Below, in pieces: positions 35,844-44,628 of a DNA stretch of 64,000 nt. Origin of the DNA: Rhodospirillales bacterium (GTDB lineage Bacteria > Pseudomonadota > Alphaproteobacteria > TMED109); assembly GCA_009839325.1 (NCBI GenBank), contig VXPW01000100.1:20804-84803 (forward strand). Direction: 5' to 3'. The position numbers and the translations under genes are program-made. The notes under the pieces are model-generated. The model was not told where the DNA came from, searched no databases, and saw only the letters and a program-made list of their open reading frames with translations. Positions within the stretch are counted from its first letter, which is position 1. The number at the start of each line of letters is the position of its first letter.

Positions 35844-36884
35844 ATGGAGGCATACAGTCTGAGTCCGTTCCTTGTGTTCGTCATCGCCGTGGTGGCCGTG
35901 ATGGCCGTCATCGTGCTGTCCGGCGTCAAGCAGGTGCCGCAGGCCGAGCAGTGGACGGTTGAACGCTTCGGCCGTTACGTGCGCACCCTGACGCCGGGAT
36001 TGCGCCTGATCGTGCCGATCATCGATCGAATCGGGCAGCGGCTGTCGATGCGAGAAACCGTACTCGACATTCCCTCACAGGACGTAATCTCACAGGACAA
36101 CGCCACCATCACTGCCGACGGCGTTGCCTTCTTCCAGGTTGTGGACGCCCCCCGCGCCGCTTACGAGGTGCAGAACCTGAAGGGCGCCATGATCAACCTC
36201 GCGTTGACCAATATCCGAAGCGTCCTAGGCGCGATGTCGCTGGACGACATCCTGTCCAAGCGGGACGACATCAATGCCCGCCTCCTGCAGGTCATCGACA
36301 CGGCCACCAACCCCTGGGGGGTCAAGGTGACGCGAGTGGAGATCAAGGATCTCCGGCCGCCGGCGGACCTGGTGGAGGCGATGGGGCGACAGATGAAGGC
36401 CGAGCGCGACAAGCGCGCTGAGGTGCTGCAGGCGGAAGGGGACAAGCAATCGGCGATCCTGCGTGCGGAGGGCCTCAAGCAGGCGGCCATCCTGGAGGCC
36501 GAGGGCCGGCGGGAGGCGGCGTTCCGCGACGCCGAGGCGCGAGAGCGCGAAGCGCAGGCTGAGGCTCACGCCACGGCATCCGTGTCGGCCGCCATCGCGT
36601 CCGGCAACATCAATGCGATCAACTACTTCGTAGCCCAGAAGTACGTGAACGCGATCGGTGACCTTGCCGCGGCACCCAACCAGCGGGTCGTGCTGTTCCC
36701 GGTCGAAGCTTCCAGCCTGATCGGCAGCCTTGGCGGGATTGCCGAGATCGCGAAGTCGGTGTTCGGCAAGGACGGAGGCAAGCCGTCGATGCCGACGGAG
36801 ACAGTGCCCGTGGCCAGTTCTACCGACGACTTGACGGAACCCGCGGCGCCGGCGCGGGCATCGGTGCCGAAGGCGGGCGATTAG
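35844..36884 (+). CDS. SPFH/stomatin-family membrane protein (QmcA-like)
   Basis: 346 residues. One N-terminal membrane helix (SPFLVFVIAVVAVMAVIVL), then the SPFH domain (QWTVERFGRYVRTLTPGLR, DIPSQDVISQDN, IRSVLGAMSLDDIL) and a long charged coiled coil of EAE/REAE repeats (residues 185-255) that drives oligomer rings. These proteins organise membrane microdomains and protect or regulate membrane proteases. The partner NfeD gene follows 12 bases later. GGGAG lies 9 bases before ATG 35844. Confidence 0.93.
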   Translation: MEAYSLSPFLVFVIAVVAVMAVIVLSGVKQVPQAEQWTVERFGRYVRTLTPGLRLIVPIIDRIGQRLSMRETVLDIPSQDVISQDNATITADGVAFFQVVDAPRAAYEVQNLKGAMINLALTNIRSVLGAMSLDDILSKRDDINARLLQVIDTATNPWGVKVTRVEIKDLRPPADLVEAMGRQMKAERDKRAEVLQAEGDKQSAILRAEGLKQAAILEAEGRREAAFRDAEAREREAQAEAHATASVSAAIASGNINAINYFVAQKYVNAIGDLAAAPNQRVVLFPVEASSLIGSLGGIAEIAKSVFGKDGGKPSMPTETVPVASSTDDLTEPAAPARASVPKAGD

Positions 36885-36896
36885 GGACGGAACACG

Positions 36897-37370
36897 GTGG
36901 ATGTTCTGATCGGATGGCTATGGGCCATCGAGTTCTGGCACTGGTGGGCGTTCGGTCTCGCGCTCCTGGTGGTGGAAGCGTTCATCACTTCGATGGTGCT
37001 GGTCTGGCCTGCCGCGGGGAGCTTCGTGGTGGGTCTCATCGTCGCGTTCGTGCCCGACCTCGACTGGCGCTACCAGGTCCTGATCCTGGCCCTGACTTCG
37101 GGCGCCGCGGCCTTTGCATGGGAGTACGCGATCGGCCGGCGGCGGGCCCCGGCCAGCGACCGTCCCGACCTGAACGTTCGCACTGCGCAGTATCTCGGCC
37201 GGCGAGCGGTGCTCACCGACGCGCTTAACGGTGGCCGGGGCCGCGTGGCATTTGACGACAGTGTTTGGCAGGTCCGCACCGAGACGGGCGAGACGCTCCA
37301 GGCAGGCACGGAAATCGAGGTGGTCGGGGCGGAAGGCCTGACCCTGCTGGTTCGTCCAGTTCACAAGTGA
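36897..37370 (+). CDS. NfeD-family membrane protein
   Basis: 157 residues: three or four membrane helices in the first 80 residues (WWAFGLALLVVEAFI, VWPAAGSFVVGLIVAFV, VLILALTSGAAAF) and a C-terminal OB-fold domain (GRRAVLTDALNGGRGRVAFDDSVW, AGTEIEVVGAEGLTLLV). NfeD proteins pair with SPFH proteins, as here. Start is GTG 36897. Confidence 0.92.
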   Translation: MDVLIGWLWAIEFWHWWAFGLALLVVEAFITSMVLVWPAAGSFVVGLIVAFVPDLDWRYQVLILALTSGAAAFAWEYAIGRRRAPASDRPDLNVRTAQYLGRRAVLTDALNGGRGRVAFDDSVWQVRTETGETLQAGTEIEVVGAEGLTLLVRPVHK

Positions 37371-37469
37371 CGGTGAGCGCGCGGTACCCCGTGGTCATCG
37401 CGGCAGGTCCCGGCCAACAGTTCACTTCCCGTGTCGGCTACCATGCTTCGGGCGGTTTGCAGCCGGCGG

Positions 37470-38888
37470 ATGAGAGACACCAGTGTGCGCCGGAAGCGGT
37501 TTCTGATCCTGAACTGGCTGTGGGCGAGAGGAGATCAGCGAGCGCGTAAGGCGATCCTGACCGTACTGGCCGCAATCGCTGCAACCATTCCGTCGGCGCG
37601 CGGTCTTTCCCTGGAAGAGGCATTCGTCCTGGCCGCCTCGGCAAATCCCACCGTGCGGGCGGCCCGCGAAGCCGCCAATGCCGACTACGCCGCGGTCTCG
37701 GTGGCGCGCTCCGCGTGGTTTCCCACGGTCTACGGGTTTGCCAGCGCCGACGCCGCCTACAACTGGCTGGATACCACCGCCATCCAGGAAGGTGACAATG
37801 CGGGGTACTCGACCACGGGGCGGTTCACGCTCGGGCTTGTATACAACCACAGCCTGTACCGCGGTGGCAGCGATACTGAGATGCTACGCCACGCGCGCCG
37901 CACCGCACGCCAGAGTATTGCGGCGGCACAGGGTGTCCAGCAGAGCGTACTTCTGCGCGTAGCCGTCGCGTATCTGGACGCCCTCTTGGCCGGGCATACG
38001 GTCGCGTTGCGAGAGGAGGCGTTGGCCGCATTCGAGGAGCGCGCCAGGGAGGCACGTGTCCTGTTTGAGGTCGGCGAGCGCACGCGGAGCGACGTCGCCC
38101 AGGCCGAAGCCGAACAGGCAGTTGCGGCTACCGCGATTCTGTCCGCCCGCGCTCAACTGGCGATCGAGCGATCCTTGCTGGAGAAGCTGGTTGGCGCACC
38201 GCCGGGTCGGCTCGAACCCGCCGCCGAGCCGGATCCGATGCTGCTGCCGCCGACGCTCGACGATGCCCGCCGGGCAGCCGAGCACTTGGGACCGGCCGTG
38301 CGGGTAGCCCAACACGCCCTGCATGCGGCCGAGCACGCGATGCGTGCCATCCACGGCGAGGCCGGACCTACGGTGGATCTCGTGGGATCGATGTCGGTGA
38401 CGAACAAGCACGATCAGGGACAACGCTTCTTCCTGCCAGGGGCTCCCCTGACGAGTGCGGATTCCGCGGCCAGGGAACGCAGGGCGGACATCAGCGCCGG
38501 CATTCGGCTGCGGATACCGATTTACCAGGCCGGCGCAGTCAAGGGCCGCCTGAACCAGGCCAAGCGGATCTACCTGCAACGCCGGGAAGAATGGATGGCG
38601 GCGCGGCTGGAAGCCGTGCAGAAGGCAGAGAGCGCTTGGCACAACCTGCAGACCGCACGGGAGCGCAGCGCGGCGATTCTGACTGCGGTGATGGCATCGG
38701 CAACCGCGCTGGAGCATATCCGGCATGAGGCGGATGTCGGCGAACGGTCGCTCCGGGAAGTGCTGGATGCCCAGCGTGTTTTGGTCGAGCAGGAGATCGA
38801 AGCCCTGACGGCGGAGCGGGACCGGATCGTGGAGAGCTACCGCCTGCTGGAGGCCGTGGGTGGCCTCAGGATTGGTGAACTGCGGTAG
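37470..38888 (+). CDS. TolC-family outer membrane protein
   Basis: 472 residues. A basic, long signal peptide (ILTVLAAIAATIPSARG) precedes LSLEEAFVLAASANPTVRAAREAA, the standard TolC first helix. Two repeats of long coiled-coil helices with beta-strand segments follow; the second repeat has RADISAGIRLRIPIYQAGAVKGRL. Forms the outer-membrane exit duct for type I secretion or efflux. No membrane-fusion or inner-membrane pump gene is adjacent. ATG 37470 lacks a good ribosome site; ATG 37443 and GTG 37431 are alternatives. Confidence 0.88.
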   Translation: MRDTSVRRKRFLILNWLWARGDQRARKAILTVLAAIAATIPSARGLSLEEAFVLAASANPTVRAAREAANADYAAVSVARSAWFPTVYGFASADAAYNWLDTTAIQEGDNAGYSTTGRFTLGLVYNHSLYRGGSDTEMLRHARRTARQSIAAAQGVQQSVLLRVAVAYLDALLAGHTVALREEALAAFEERAREARVLFEVGERTRSDVAQAEAEQAVAATAILSARAQLAIERSLLEKLVGAPPGRLEPAAEPDPMLLPPTLDDARRAAEHLGPAVRVAQHALHAAEHAMRAIHGEAGPTVDLVGSMSVTNKHDQGQRFFLPGAPLTSADSAARERRADISAGIRLRIPIYQAGAVKGRLNQAKRIYLQRREEWMAARLEAVQKAESAWHNLQTARERSAAILTAVMASATALEHIRHEADVGERSLREVLDAQRVLVEQEIEALTAERDRIVESYRLLEAVGGLRIGELR

Positions 38889-39029
38889 CGGGGAAACGGG
38901 TGACGTGCCGGCCGAGCGTGCCTTCGGTGGCGGCGCGGGCGGCCAAGCCCGTGACGTCCGGCCGACCCGGTTGGACCATGCTCCGGCCTGCCCTGAATGA
39001 ATACCGGAGCCCCTCCAGTTGTTCGGTGC

Positions 39030-39046
39030 GGGCGGTTCAGCCGCCC
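39030..39046 (+). terminator. Possible terminator hairpin after the TolC gene
   Basis: GGGCGG, loop TTCAG, CCGCCC: six perfect pairs, about 140 bases after the stop. No U-run follows. Confidence 0.25.
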
Positions 39047-39160
39047 AAGATGATCGAGGCGACGGTTCACACGTGAGCGCGTCGGCGGGTATGTATTCGC
39101 CGTGTGGGGCCGGACTGGTGGCCGGCGGTACCGTGCCAGGGTGCCCCGGAGGAATGGAAC

Positions 39161-39586
39161 GTGGTTGACGCGAGGCTGACCGAAACGGAACGTGCTGCCG
39201 CCCGTCACATGCGGGCGGCAGCCGAGTTGGTGGCGCACTACGTGGACGCAGCCGTGCGCGCCGGCACTAGCGCCGACGACATCAACGCAGTCTTGTCTCG
39301 CGTCGTGGCGGGGACGGTACTGGCGGAAATTTGGGTGACGGACGAAACCGGGAAGACCCAGTACAGCAGCACGCCGGACACCGCCTTTACCTTTCCTTCC
39401 AATCCTGCAGCGCCGGGTCAGGCGGCACCGTTTGCGATGCTGCTGACCGGCCAGGCGGACCACGTCGAACAGGGCGTGCAACCCCGAGAGCTGGACGGGA
39501 AACGCATGATGTATGTCGGTGTCGCTGGCGTTGACCGCACGCGCATCGTTCAGGTCGGTTTGTCAGAAGCGGCCCTCGCCACGTAA
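39161..39586 (+). CDS. Small soluble PAS/Cache-like domain protein
   Basis: 141 residues from GTG 39161, supported by a strong GGAGGA site 7 bases upstream. The first half is helical and charged (TETERAAARHMRAAAELVAHYVDAAV). The second half, IWVTDETGKTQYSSTPD then MMYVGVAGVDRTRIVQVGL, reads like the sensory fold of Cache/PAS domains, which bind small ligands. There is no membrane helix, kinase or cyclase attached, so any partner must be elsewhere. It sits alone between the TolC gene and the convergent NUDIX gene. Family resemblance is from memory; function unknown. Confidence 0.65.
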   Translation: MVDARLTETERAAARHMRAAAELVAHYVDAAVRAGTSADDINAVLSRVVAGTVLAEIWVTDETGKTQYSSTPDTAFTFPSNPAAPGQAAPFAMLLTGQADHVEQGVQPRELDGKRMMYVGVAGVDRTRIVQVGLSEAALAT

Positions 39587-39677
39587 CGACCTGTCTTCCG
39601 CGGCCCCCGGCGGCGCGTCCGTCAGCAGGTACGGAACGGGCGGGCGGCCGTCCGGTTCTGGCGGCAGGCGGATTGCA

Positions 39678-40532
39678 TCAAAGCGCGGAACCCCTAAGCC
39701 CCCGTGCGAGGCCCGAGTAGCCGGGTTCCCGGTCCGGGTCCATCAGGCCGTGCCGCAACAGGAAGTCGATCAGCACCGGTCCGCAGTTGAACTTGAAGGA
39801 AGCGCCGTTCCGCAGCAGTTCAAGGACCTGCCGCCATGGCATCAGCGAGAAGTCCTCTACCTCGCCGTCCAGATTGCACGGTCGGACGTCTCGATGCATC
39901 GGCAGGTCGTAAAGGAACAGCGTGTCATCCCGGAGGAACTCGCCCTCCTGGTGACAGTACGCGAGCCCTCCGGTGGGTTGCGCGGCGTCCACGACAGGAG
40001 GCGGCAGCCCCGCTTCTTCCTGCGCCTCTTTCCTTAGCGTTTCGATCACGGTCATTCCGGATGCGATGCCGCCGGCGATGGTGTTGTCGAGCTGACCGGG
40101 CGCGATTTCCCGGTCGTGTGAGCGCCTGGGAATCCAGATCAAGGGTCCGCCTGCGTCGGCGACGTAACCGACCACGTGGACCCCGTAACCGGGGAATCCG
40201 AACGTGGGGAGCAGGGCGCGGTCACACCTTGCCAACGGGATACCGCCGAACGGCCGCACCACGTCGAACAGTTCTCCGGTAGGCGCGCGGGCCAGCCCGG
40301 CCTCAGCCAGTACAGGCAGCGCCTCGGCCAGCCTCCTCGTGCGCCCGGCGGGATCGTCACCGTTCCACAAAAGCACGTCGGCACCTTGCTGCAACCAGGG
40401 AAGGCACTTCAGCAGGTACGGCGCGCGACGGTGGTGAACGCGGCCGGCCATCGTTCCGTCGATGTGCAGCGGGACGAAATCCCTGAGGTTTGCATTGGCG
40501 CAGGCGCTGATGATTGCTGGCAGCCCTCGCAT
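39678..40532 (-). CDS. NUDIX hydrolase with DUF4743-type N-terminal domain
   Basis: 284 residues. The N-terminal 120 residues match the DUF4743 domain found with this hydrolase type (thiamine pyrophosphokinase-related proteins). The NUDIX box reads GGIASGMTVIETLRKEAQEEAG: the essential KEAQEE core is intact, while the Glu usual at position 7 is Met, as in this subgroup. Probable role: hydrolysis of a nucleoside-diphosphate-linked or thiamine-diphosphate-like compound. Start ATG 40532 lies 1 base after the MFS stop; last gene of the seven-gene run. Confidence 0.85.
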   Translation of the reverse strand: MRGLPAIISACANANLRDFVPLHIDGTMAGRVHHRRAPYLLKCLPWLQQGADVLLWNGDDPAGRTRRLAEALPVLAEAGLARAPTGELFDVVRPFGGIPLARCDRALLPTFGFPGYGVHVVGYVADAGGPLIWIPRRSHDREIAPGQLDNTIAGGIASGMTVIETLRKEAQEEAGLPPPVVDAAQPTGGLAYCHQEGEFLRDDTLFLYDLPMHRDVRPCNLDGEVEDFSLMPWRQVLELLRNGASFKFNCGPVLIDFLLRHGLMDPDREPGYSGLARGLRGSAL

Positions 40533-40533
40533 G

Positions 40534-41697
40534 TCAGTCTCCCGGCGCGTACCTGTTGAACAGCCACAGCGCTCCGGCCGCCATTGCAACTGCAAACACG
40601 GCCCCCGCCATGTAGGGCCAACTCGGGCCGACATGATGAAAACCGGCTCCTGCTACTGCCGGGCCGACGATCCGGGCAAACGACGCCGCCGACTGTGCAA
40701 GGCCGAACGCCGCACCGGCGGTGTTGTTTCGGATGGTTCCGGCGATCAGCGCGGCCAGCGCCGGATTGGCAAATCCCAATCCGAACACTAGTGCGACGAC
40801 GGACGGCACCAGGGCGATCAGGTCGGCGCTGGCCGCAATGCCGGCCATGCCGATCGCCAACATCACGATCCCTATTCCGGTTGTCGCCGGGTTGCCGATC
40901 CGACTGGCCACCCGTCCCACCAGCACACCCTGAACCAGGACGCCGAGCACGCTGGCACCGGCAAAGAGGTAGCCGTTCTGGAGCGGCCCCCAGTGGAGCA
41001 TCCGCTCAGACCACAGGGCGAACGTGGACTCCATCCCTGCAAACACGAGGGTCACGCCGAAATAGAGGGCCACGAGGCCGCCGCAGAAGCCGCCGGCAAA
41101 GGCGGGCAGGAGCCTGCGAACGGGGTTGCGGCCTGTCTGGGGGGCTTGCCGTCGCTGCGGCTCGCGCATGAAGAAGGCGCCCAACACCACCGCCACGCCG
41201 GAAACCCCTATTGCTGCGAGCAGCGGTGCCGCGAAGTCTGCCGTCGCGGGATCCATTCCGGCCAGCAGGCCACCGATGGCGGGCCCGGCCACAAAGCCGA
41301 CCGACAGGGCGGCGCCGAACAGCCCCATGCCGCGTGTGCGGTCCTCGGGGGCCGTCACGTCGGCGATATACGCCTGGGCGACCGCAAGATTCCCGGCCAT
41401 CGCGCCTGCGGCGGCGCGCGCGATGACCAGGTCGGTAAGCGACTGGGCATGCAGAAGCAGGAGATAGGCACCGATACCGCATGCCAGCGTCGTGAGCAGT
41501 ACTGGCTTGCGGCCCCATCGATCGGACAGCCCGCCCCAAAGCGGCGAGGTCACCAGCTGTGCCGCTGAGAACGTCGTCATCAGCAGGGCTATCTCTTGGG
41601 GATTGGCGCCGTGGCTCTCGGCGTAGAACGGGAGCATCGGGATGATGATCCCGAACCCCATCATGTCGATCGCGACGATTAGCAGGACAACCGGCAT
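40534..41697 (-). CDS. Major facilitator superfamily exporter (TetA-like)
   Basis: 387 residues with 12 membrane helices. The DHA1-family loop between helices 2 and 3, GGLSDRWGRKPVLL, and motif C-like GLFGAALSVGFVAGPAIGG in helix 5 mark a drug:proton antiporter. Start ATG 41697 is preferred over TTG 41721. 30 bases downstream of accA. Confidence 0.87.
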   Translation of the reverse strand: MPVVLLIVAIDMMGFGIIIPMLPFYAESHGANPQEIALLMTTFSAAQLVTSPLWGGLSDRWGRKPVLLTTLACGIGAYLLLLHAQSLTDLVIARAAAGAMAGNLAVAQAYIADVTAPEDRTRGMGLFGAALSVGFVAGPAIGGLLAGMDPATADFAAPLLAAIGVSGVAVVLGAFFMREPQRRQAPQTGRNPVRRLLPAFAGGFCGGLVALYFGVTLVFAGMESTFALWSERMLHWGPLQNGYLFAGASVLGVLVQGVLVGRVASRIGNPATTGIGIVMLAIGMAGIAASADLIALVPSVVALVFGLGFANPALAALIAGTIRNNTAGAAFGLAQSAASFARIVGPAVAGAGFHHVGPSWPYMAGAVFAVAMAAGALWLFNRYAPGD

Positions 41698-41727
41698 GGG
41701 ACGGCCCCCAGGCCGGAACAAACGCAG

Positions 41728-42675
41728 CTAAATGCGGCGAAAGTCGATGTACTTCTTGCGCCGCGCAGCAACCAGCGCGCGCGGATCCTTGCCTTCCAGC
41801 GCTGTCACGGCCTTTTCCAGGTGTTGCCCCACCGACTTGAGAACGGAATCCGGCTTCCGGTGTGCTCCGCCCACGGGCTCGGGAATGACGGTATCGACAA
41901 CGCCGAAGGATTTCATGTCAGCCGCGGTCAGGCGGAGCGCCTCGGCCGCGGCGTCGGCCTCGTCGTTGGTGCGCCATAGGATCGACGCGCATCCTTCCGG
42001 AGAGATCACCGAGTACACGCTGTTCTCGAGCATCAGGACCCGGTCGGCGGACGCAATGGCCACAGCGCCGCCGGAGCCGCCCTCGCCCACGATGACGCTG
42101 ACGATGGGCACCCCGACGGACAGGCAGGTCCGGATCGCCTGCGCGATGGCTTCTGCCTGGCCGCGTTGCTCGGCGCCGACTCCGGGGTACGCTCCGGCGG
42201 TGTCAACGAAGCTGATGATCGGCAGCTGGAAACGGTCGGCGAGCCGCATCAGGCGCACGGCCTTGCGGTAGCCTTCCGGCCTAGCCATACCGAAGTTGCG
42301 GCGCACCCGCTCGGCGGTCTCCCGTCCCTTCTCGTGCCCGAGCACCACAACGGAGCGCGATCGGAACCGTCCGAGACCACCGACCATCGCGGGGTCCTCG
42401 CCGAAGCAGCGGTCGCCGGCCAACGGCTGAAACTCTTCGATCAACGCCCCGACGTAGTCGAGCATGTGCGGTCGGTCCGGATGCCGGGCGACCTGTGTCA
42501 GCTGCCAGGGCGTGAGCTTGGCATAAGTCTGCTGGAGGAGGAGCTGCGCCTTGGATTGCAGGCGTCCCACTTCCTCGACGATGTTGAGGTCGCTTTCACC
42601 GCTCAGATGGCGAAGCTCACGAATCTTGCCTTCGAGTTCGGCGATCGGCCCTTCAAAGTCGAGGAAGTGCTGCAT
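41728..42675 (-). CDS. accA: Acetyl-CoA carboxylase, carboxyltransferase alpha subunit
   Basis: 315 residues, standard length. With AccD it moves the carboxyl group from biotin to acetyl-CoA, the first step in fatty acid synthesis. Motifs: DFEGPIAELEGKI at the start, RPHMLDYV, GHEKGRETAERVRRNFGMA, PEGYRKAVRLMRLA, DTAGAYPGVGAEQRGQ, and VIVGEGGSGGAVAIA (the oxyanion region). Follows the malyl-CoA lyase gene by 11 bases. Confidence 0.97.
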   Translation of the reverse strand: MQHFLDFEGPIAELEGKIRELRHLSGESDLNIVEEVGRLQSKAQLLLQQTYAKLTPWQLTQVARHPDRPHMLDYVGALIEEFQPLAGDRCFGEDPAMVGGLGRFRSRSVVVLGHEKGRETAERVRRNFGMARPEGYRKAVRLMRLADRFQLPIISFVDTAGAYPGVGAEQRGQAEAIAQAIRTCLSVGVPIVSVIVGEGGSGGAVAIASADRVLMLENSVYSVISPEGCASILWRTNDEADAAAEALRLTAADMKSFGVVDTVIPEPVGGAHRKPDSVLKSVGQHLEKAVTALEGKDPRALVAARRKKYIDFRRI

Positions 42676-42686
42676 CGGAGTTGCCG

Positions 42687-43670
42687 TCAGCCCACCGATC
42701 CACGGATCTGGTCGGCCTTCCTGACCAGATTCTCGGCCTGCTTGATCGAAGCGATGTCGATCATTCGGCCGTCAAGTGCCACCGCCCCTGCCCCTTCGCA
42801 CTGCGCCTTGTTCATGGCCTCGAGAATCCGCCGCCCCTGGGCGACGTCCTGCTCGGACGGGCTGAACAACTCGTTGGCCAGCGGCACCTGGGAAGGATGG
42901 ATGGCCCACTTTCCTTCGCAGCCGAGTACCCCTGACCGGTTCCCCTGGGCACGGTAGCCGTGCGGATCCGAGAAATCGCCGAATGGCCCGTCGATCGGGC
43001 GAAGTCCTGCAGCTCTGGCCGCCACCACCAGCCGTGATATCGCGTAGTGCCACATGTCCCCCCAATGGTAGGCGCGTTCCTCGCCCTCCAGCAAATCGGT
43101 GAGCACGCCGTAATCCGGGTGCGGGCCGCCGATGCTGGTCGTGCGGGCGCGGGTCGAGGCCGCATAGTCGGCGACACCGAAGTGCAGCGACTCGTTTCGG
43201 GTTGACGCCGTGGCAATCTCGTCCACGTTGGCCATGCCGAGCGCGGTTTCAATGATCAGTTCGAAGCCGACACGCTTGGTCCGGCCCTTCGCCTGCTCGA
43301 TCTGCGACACCAGCACGTCCACGGCATAGACATCGGCAGCATTGCCGACCTTCGGGATCATGATCAAATCCAGCCGATCGCCGGTCTGCTCGAGCAGGTC
43401 GATGACGTCACGGTACATGTAGCCGGTATCAAGTCCGTTCACCCGCACAGAAACGGCGCGTTCACCCCAGTCGACGTCGTTGAGGGCGACGACGACATTC
43501 TTTCGCGCCTGCTCCTTGTCGTCCGGCGCGACGGCGTCCTCGAGGTCGAGCACCACGATGTCCGCGGCGGACCTGGCGGCTTTCTCGAACAATTCGGGCC
43601 GGCTGCCGGGAACGGACAGCTCGCTGCGGTTCAAACGGGCGATGGCCTGTTCGACGATCTGGAAGCTCAT
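42687..43670 (-). CDS. mcl1: L-malyl-CoA/beta-methylmalyl-CoA lyase (Mcl1 type)
   Basis: 327 residues, CitE/Mcl superfamily. Cleaves or forms beta-methylmalyl-CoA (glyoxylate plus propionyl-CoA) and malyl-CoA (glyoxylate plus acetyl-CoA). SVPGSRPELFEKAA, VLDLEDAVAPDDK with a metal-binding Glu, LDLIMIPKVGNAADVYAVD, FELIIETALG (second Glu), and IDGPFGDFSD are present and in the Mcl1 order; the C-terminus DIASIKQAENLV is also typical. Suggests the ethylmalonyl-CoA pathway or a related glyoxylate route. ATG 43670 overlaps the xerD stop (ATGA). Confidence 0.9.
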   Translation of the reverse strand: MSFQIVEQAIARLNRSELSVPGSRPELFEKAARSAADIVVLDLEDAVAPDDKEQARKNVVVALNDVDWGERAVSVRVNGLDTGYMYRDVIDLLEQTGDRLDLIMIPKVGNAADVYAVDVLVSQIEQAKGRTKRVGFELIIETALGMANVDEIATASTRNESLHFGVADYAASTRARTTSIGGPHPDYGVLTDLLEGEERAYHWGDMWHYAISRLVVAARAAGLRPIDGPFGDFSDPHGYRAQGNRSGVLGCEGKWAIHPSQVPLANELFSPSEQDVAQGRRILEAMNKAQCEGAGAVALDGRMIDIASIKQAENLVRKADQIRGSVG

Positions 43671-44584
43671 AGGGATCCCTTTGACCGCGCATCCGCCATT
43701 CCGTCGGCACGGCGCGACGGTGCGTGCTGCCGCGCCAGCGGGTGAGCGGCCAGCGCGCGGCGAACGGATTCATCGACGACGTGCGTGTAGATCTGCACGG
43801 TCGAGATGTCTTCATGGCCCAGCAGTTTCTGCAGGGTACGAAGATCGGCGCCCCGGGCAAGCATGTGGCTCGCAAATGCGTGCCGCAGCACGTGCGGCGA
43901 GACGCGGGCAGGGGCGATACCGGCGCGGGCCGCGAGCTCCTTGAGCGACAGGGCCAGGCTCTGGCGCGAAAGGTGGCCACGACCGGATGGAAACAGCCAG
44001 CGGGCCGGCGCCGCCGAAGACCTTCCGGCGTCGCGGACATCCAGCCACGCCCGAATCGCGTCGCGGGCCGGCTCCCCGAGGGGGAGTCGCCGTTCCTTGT
44101 TGCCTTTCCCGATGACGGTGAGGGCCGTGAGATCGGGCGCCAGCGCGGCGAGCGGAATTCCGACCAACTCCGATACGCGCAGGCCGGTGCCGTACAGGAG
44201 CTCAAGGGCCGCCCGGAGACGGAGTCCCCGTGGACTCGAGTCGGCGGCCGCGGTCTCGAACAGCTGCGCTACCTCGGCCTCGTCCAGCACTTTCGGCAAC
44301 GTACGAGCCCGCTTGGGAAACTGCAGCGTCTCGGCCGGGTTGTCGTCGCGGAGACCATCGGTCAGCAGGAAGCGGTAGAACTCGCGGATGGAAGAGAGAT
44401 GGCGTGCCTGCGTGCGGCGGGCGAAGCCGCGGGCGGCGAGCAGGCCCAGGTAGTGCCGGAGATCGGCCGCGGTCGCGGCTTCGAGCGTGGTCGCACGTTC
44501 CTCCAGCGCCCGCTCCAGCCGACGGAGGTCGCGCGCGTAGGCATCCTGCGTATGGGGTGAGGCTTGCCGCTCCGCCGCCAGCAT
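43667..44584 (-). CDS. xerD: Site-specific tyrosine recombinase XerD
   Basis: 305 residues. With XerC it resolves chromosome dimers at dif under FtsK control. N-terminal SAM-like core-binding domain; the catalytic set is complete: Arg136 (GTGLRVSEL), Lys160 (GKGNKER), His231 and Arg234 (HVLRHAFASH), His257 (LLGHEDIS) and the nucleophile Tyr266 (QIYTHV). Its location beside accA agrees with many alphaproteobacteria. The N-terminus from ATG 44584 is slightly short; no in-frame start was seen upstream. A C-terminal tail of about 20 basic residues is extra. Confidence 0.93.
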   Translation of the reverse strand: MLAAERQASPHTQDAYARDLRRLERALEERATTLEAATAADLRHYLGLLAARGFARRTQARHLSSIREFYRFLLTDGLRDDNPAETLQFPKRARTLPKVLDEAEVAQLFETAAADSSPRGLRLRAALELLYGTGLRVSELVGIPLAALAPDLTALTVIGKGNKERRLPLGEPARDAIRAWLDVRDAGRSSAAPARWLFPSGRGHLSRQSLALSLKELAARAGIAPARVSPHVLRHAFASHMLARGADLRTLQKLLGHEDISTVQIYTHVVDESVRRALAAHPLARQHAPSRRADGMADARSKGSL

Positions 44585-44628
44585 GTCGACAAAGAGCGCA
44601 ATCCGGTCCGGCGCCCGCGAGAGGGTGG

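Noticed and set aside
35449..35862. 137-codon plus-strand frame before the SPFH gene
   Set aside because: Low-complexity composition, no family likeness, and it spans the inverted repeats and AT-rich regulatory patch.
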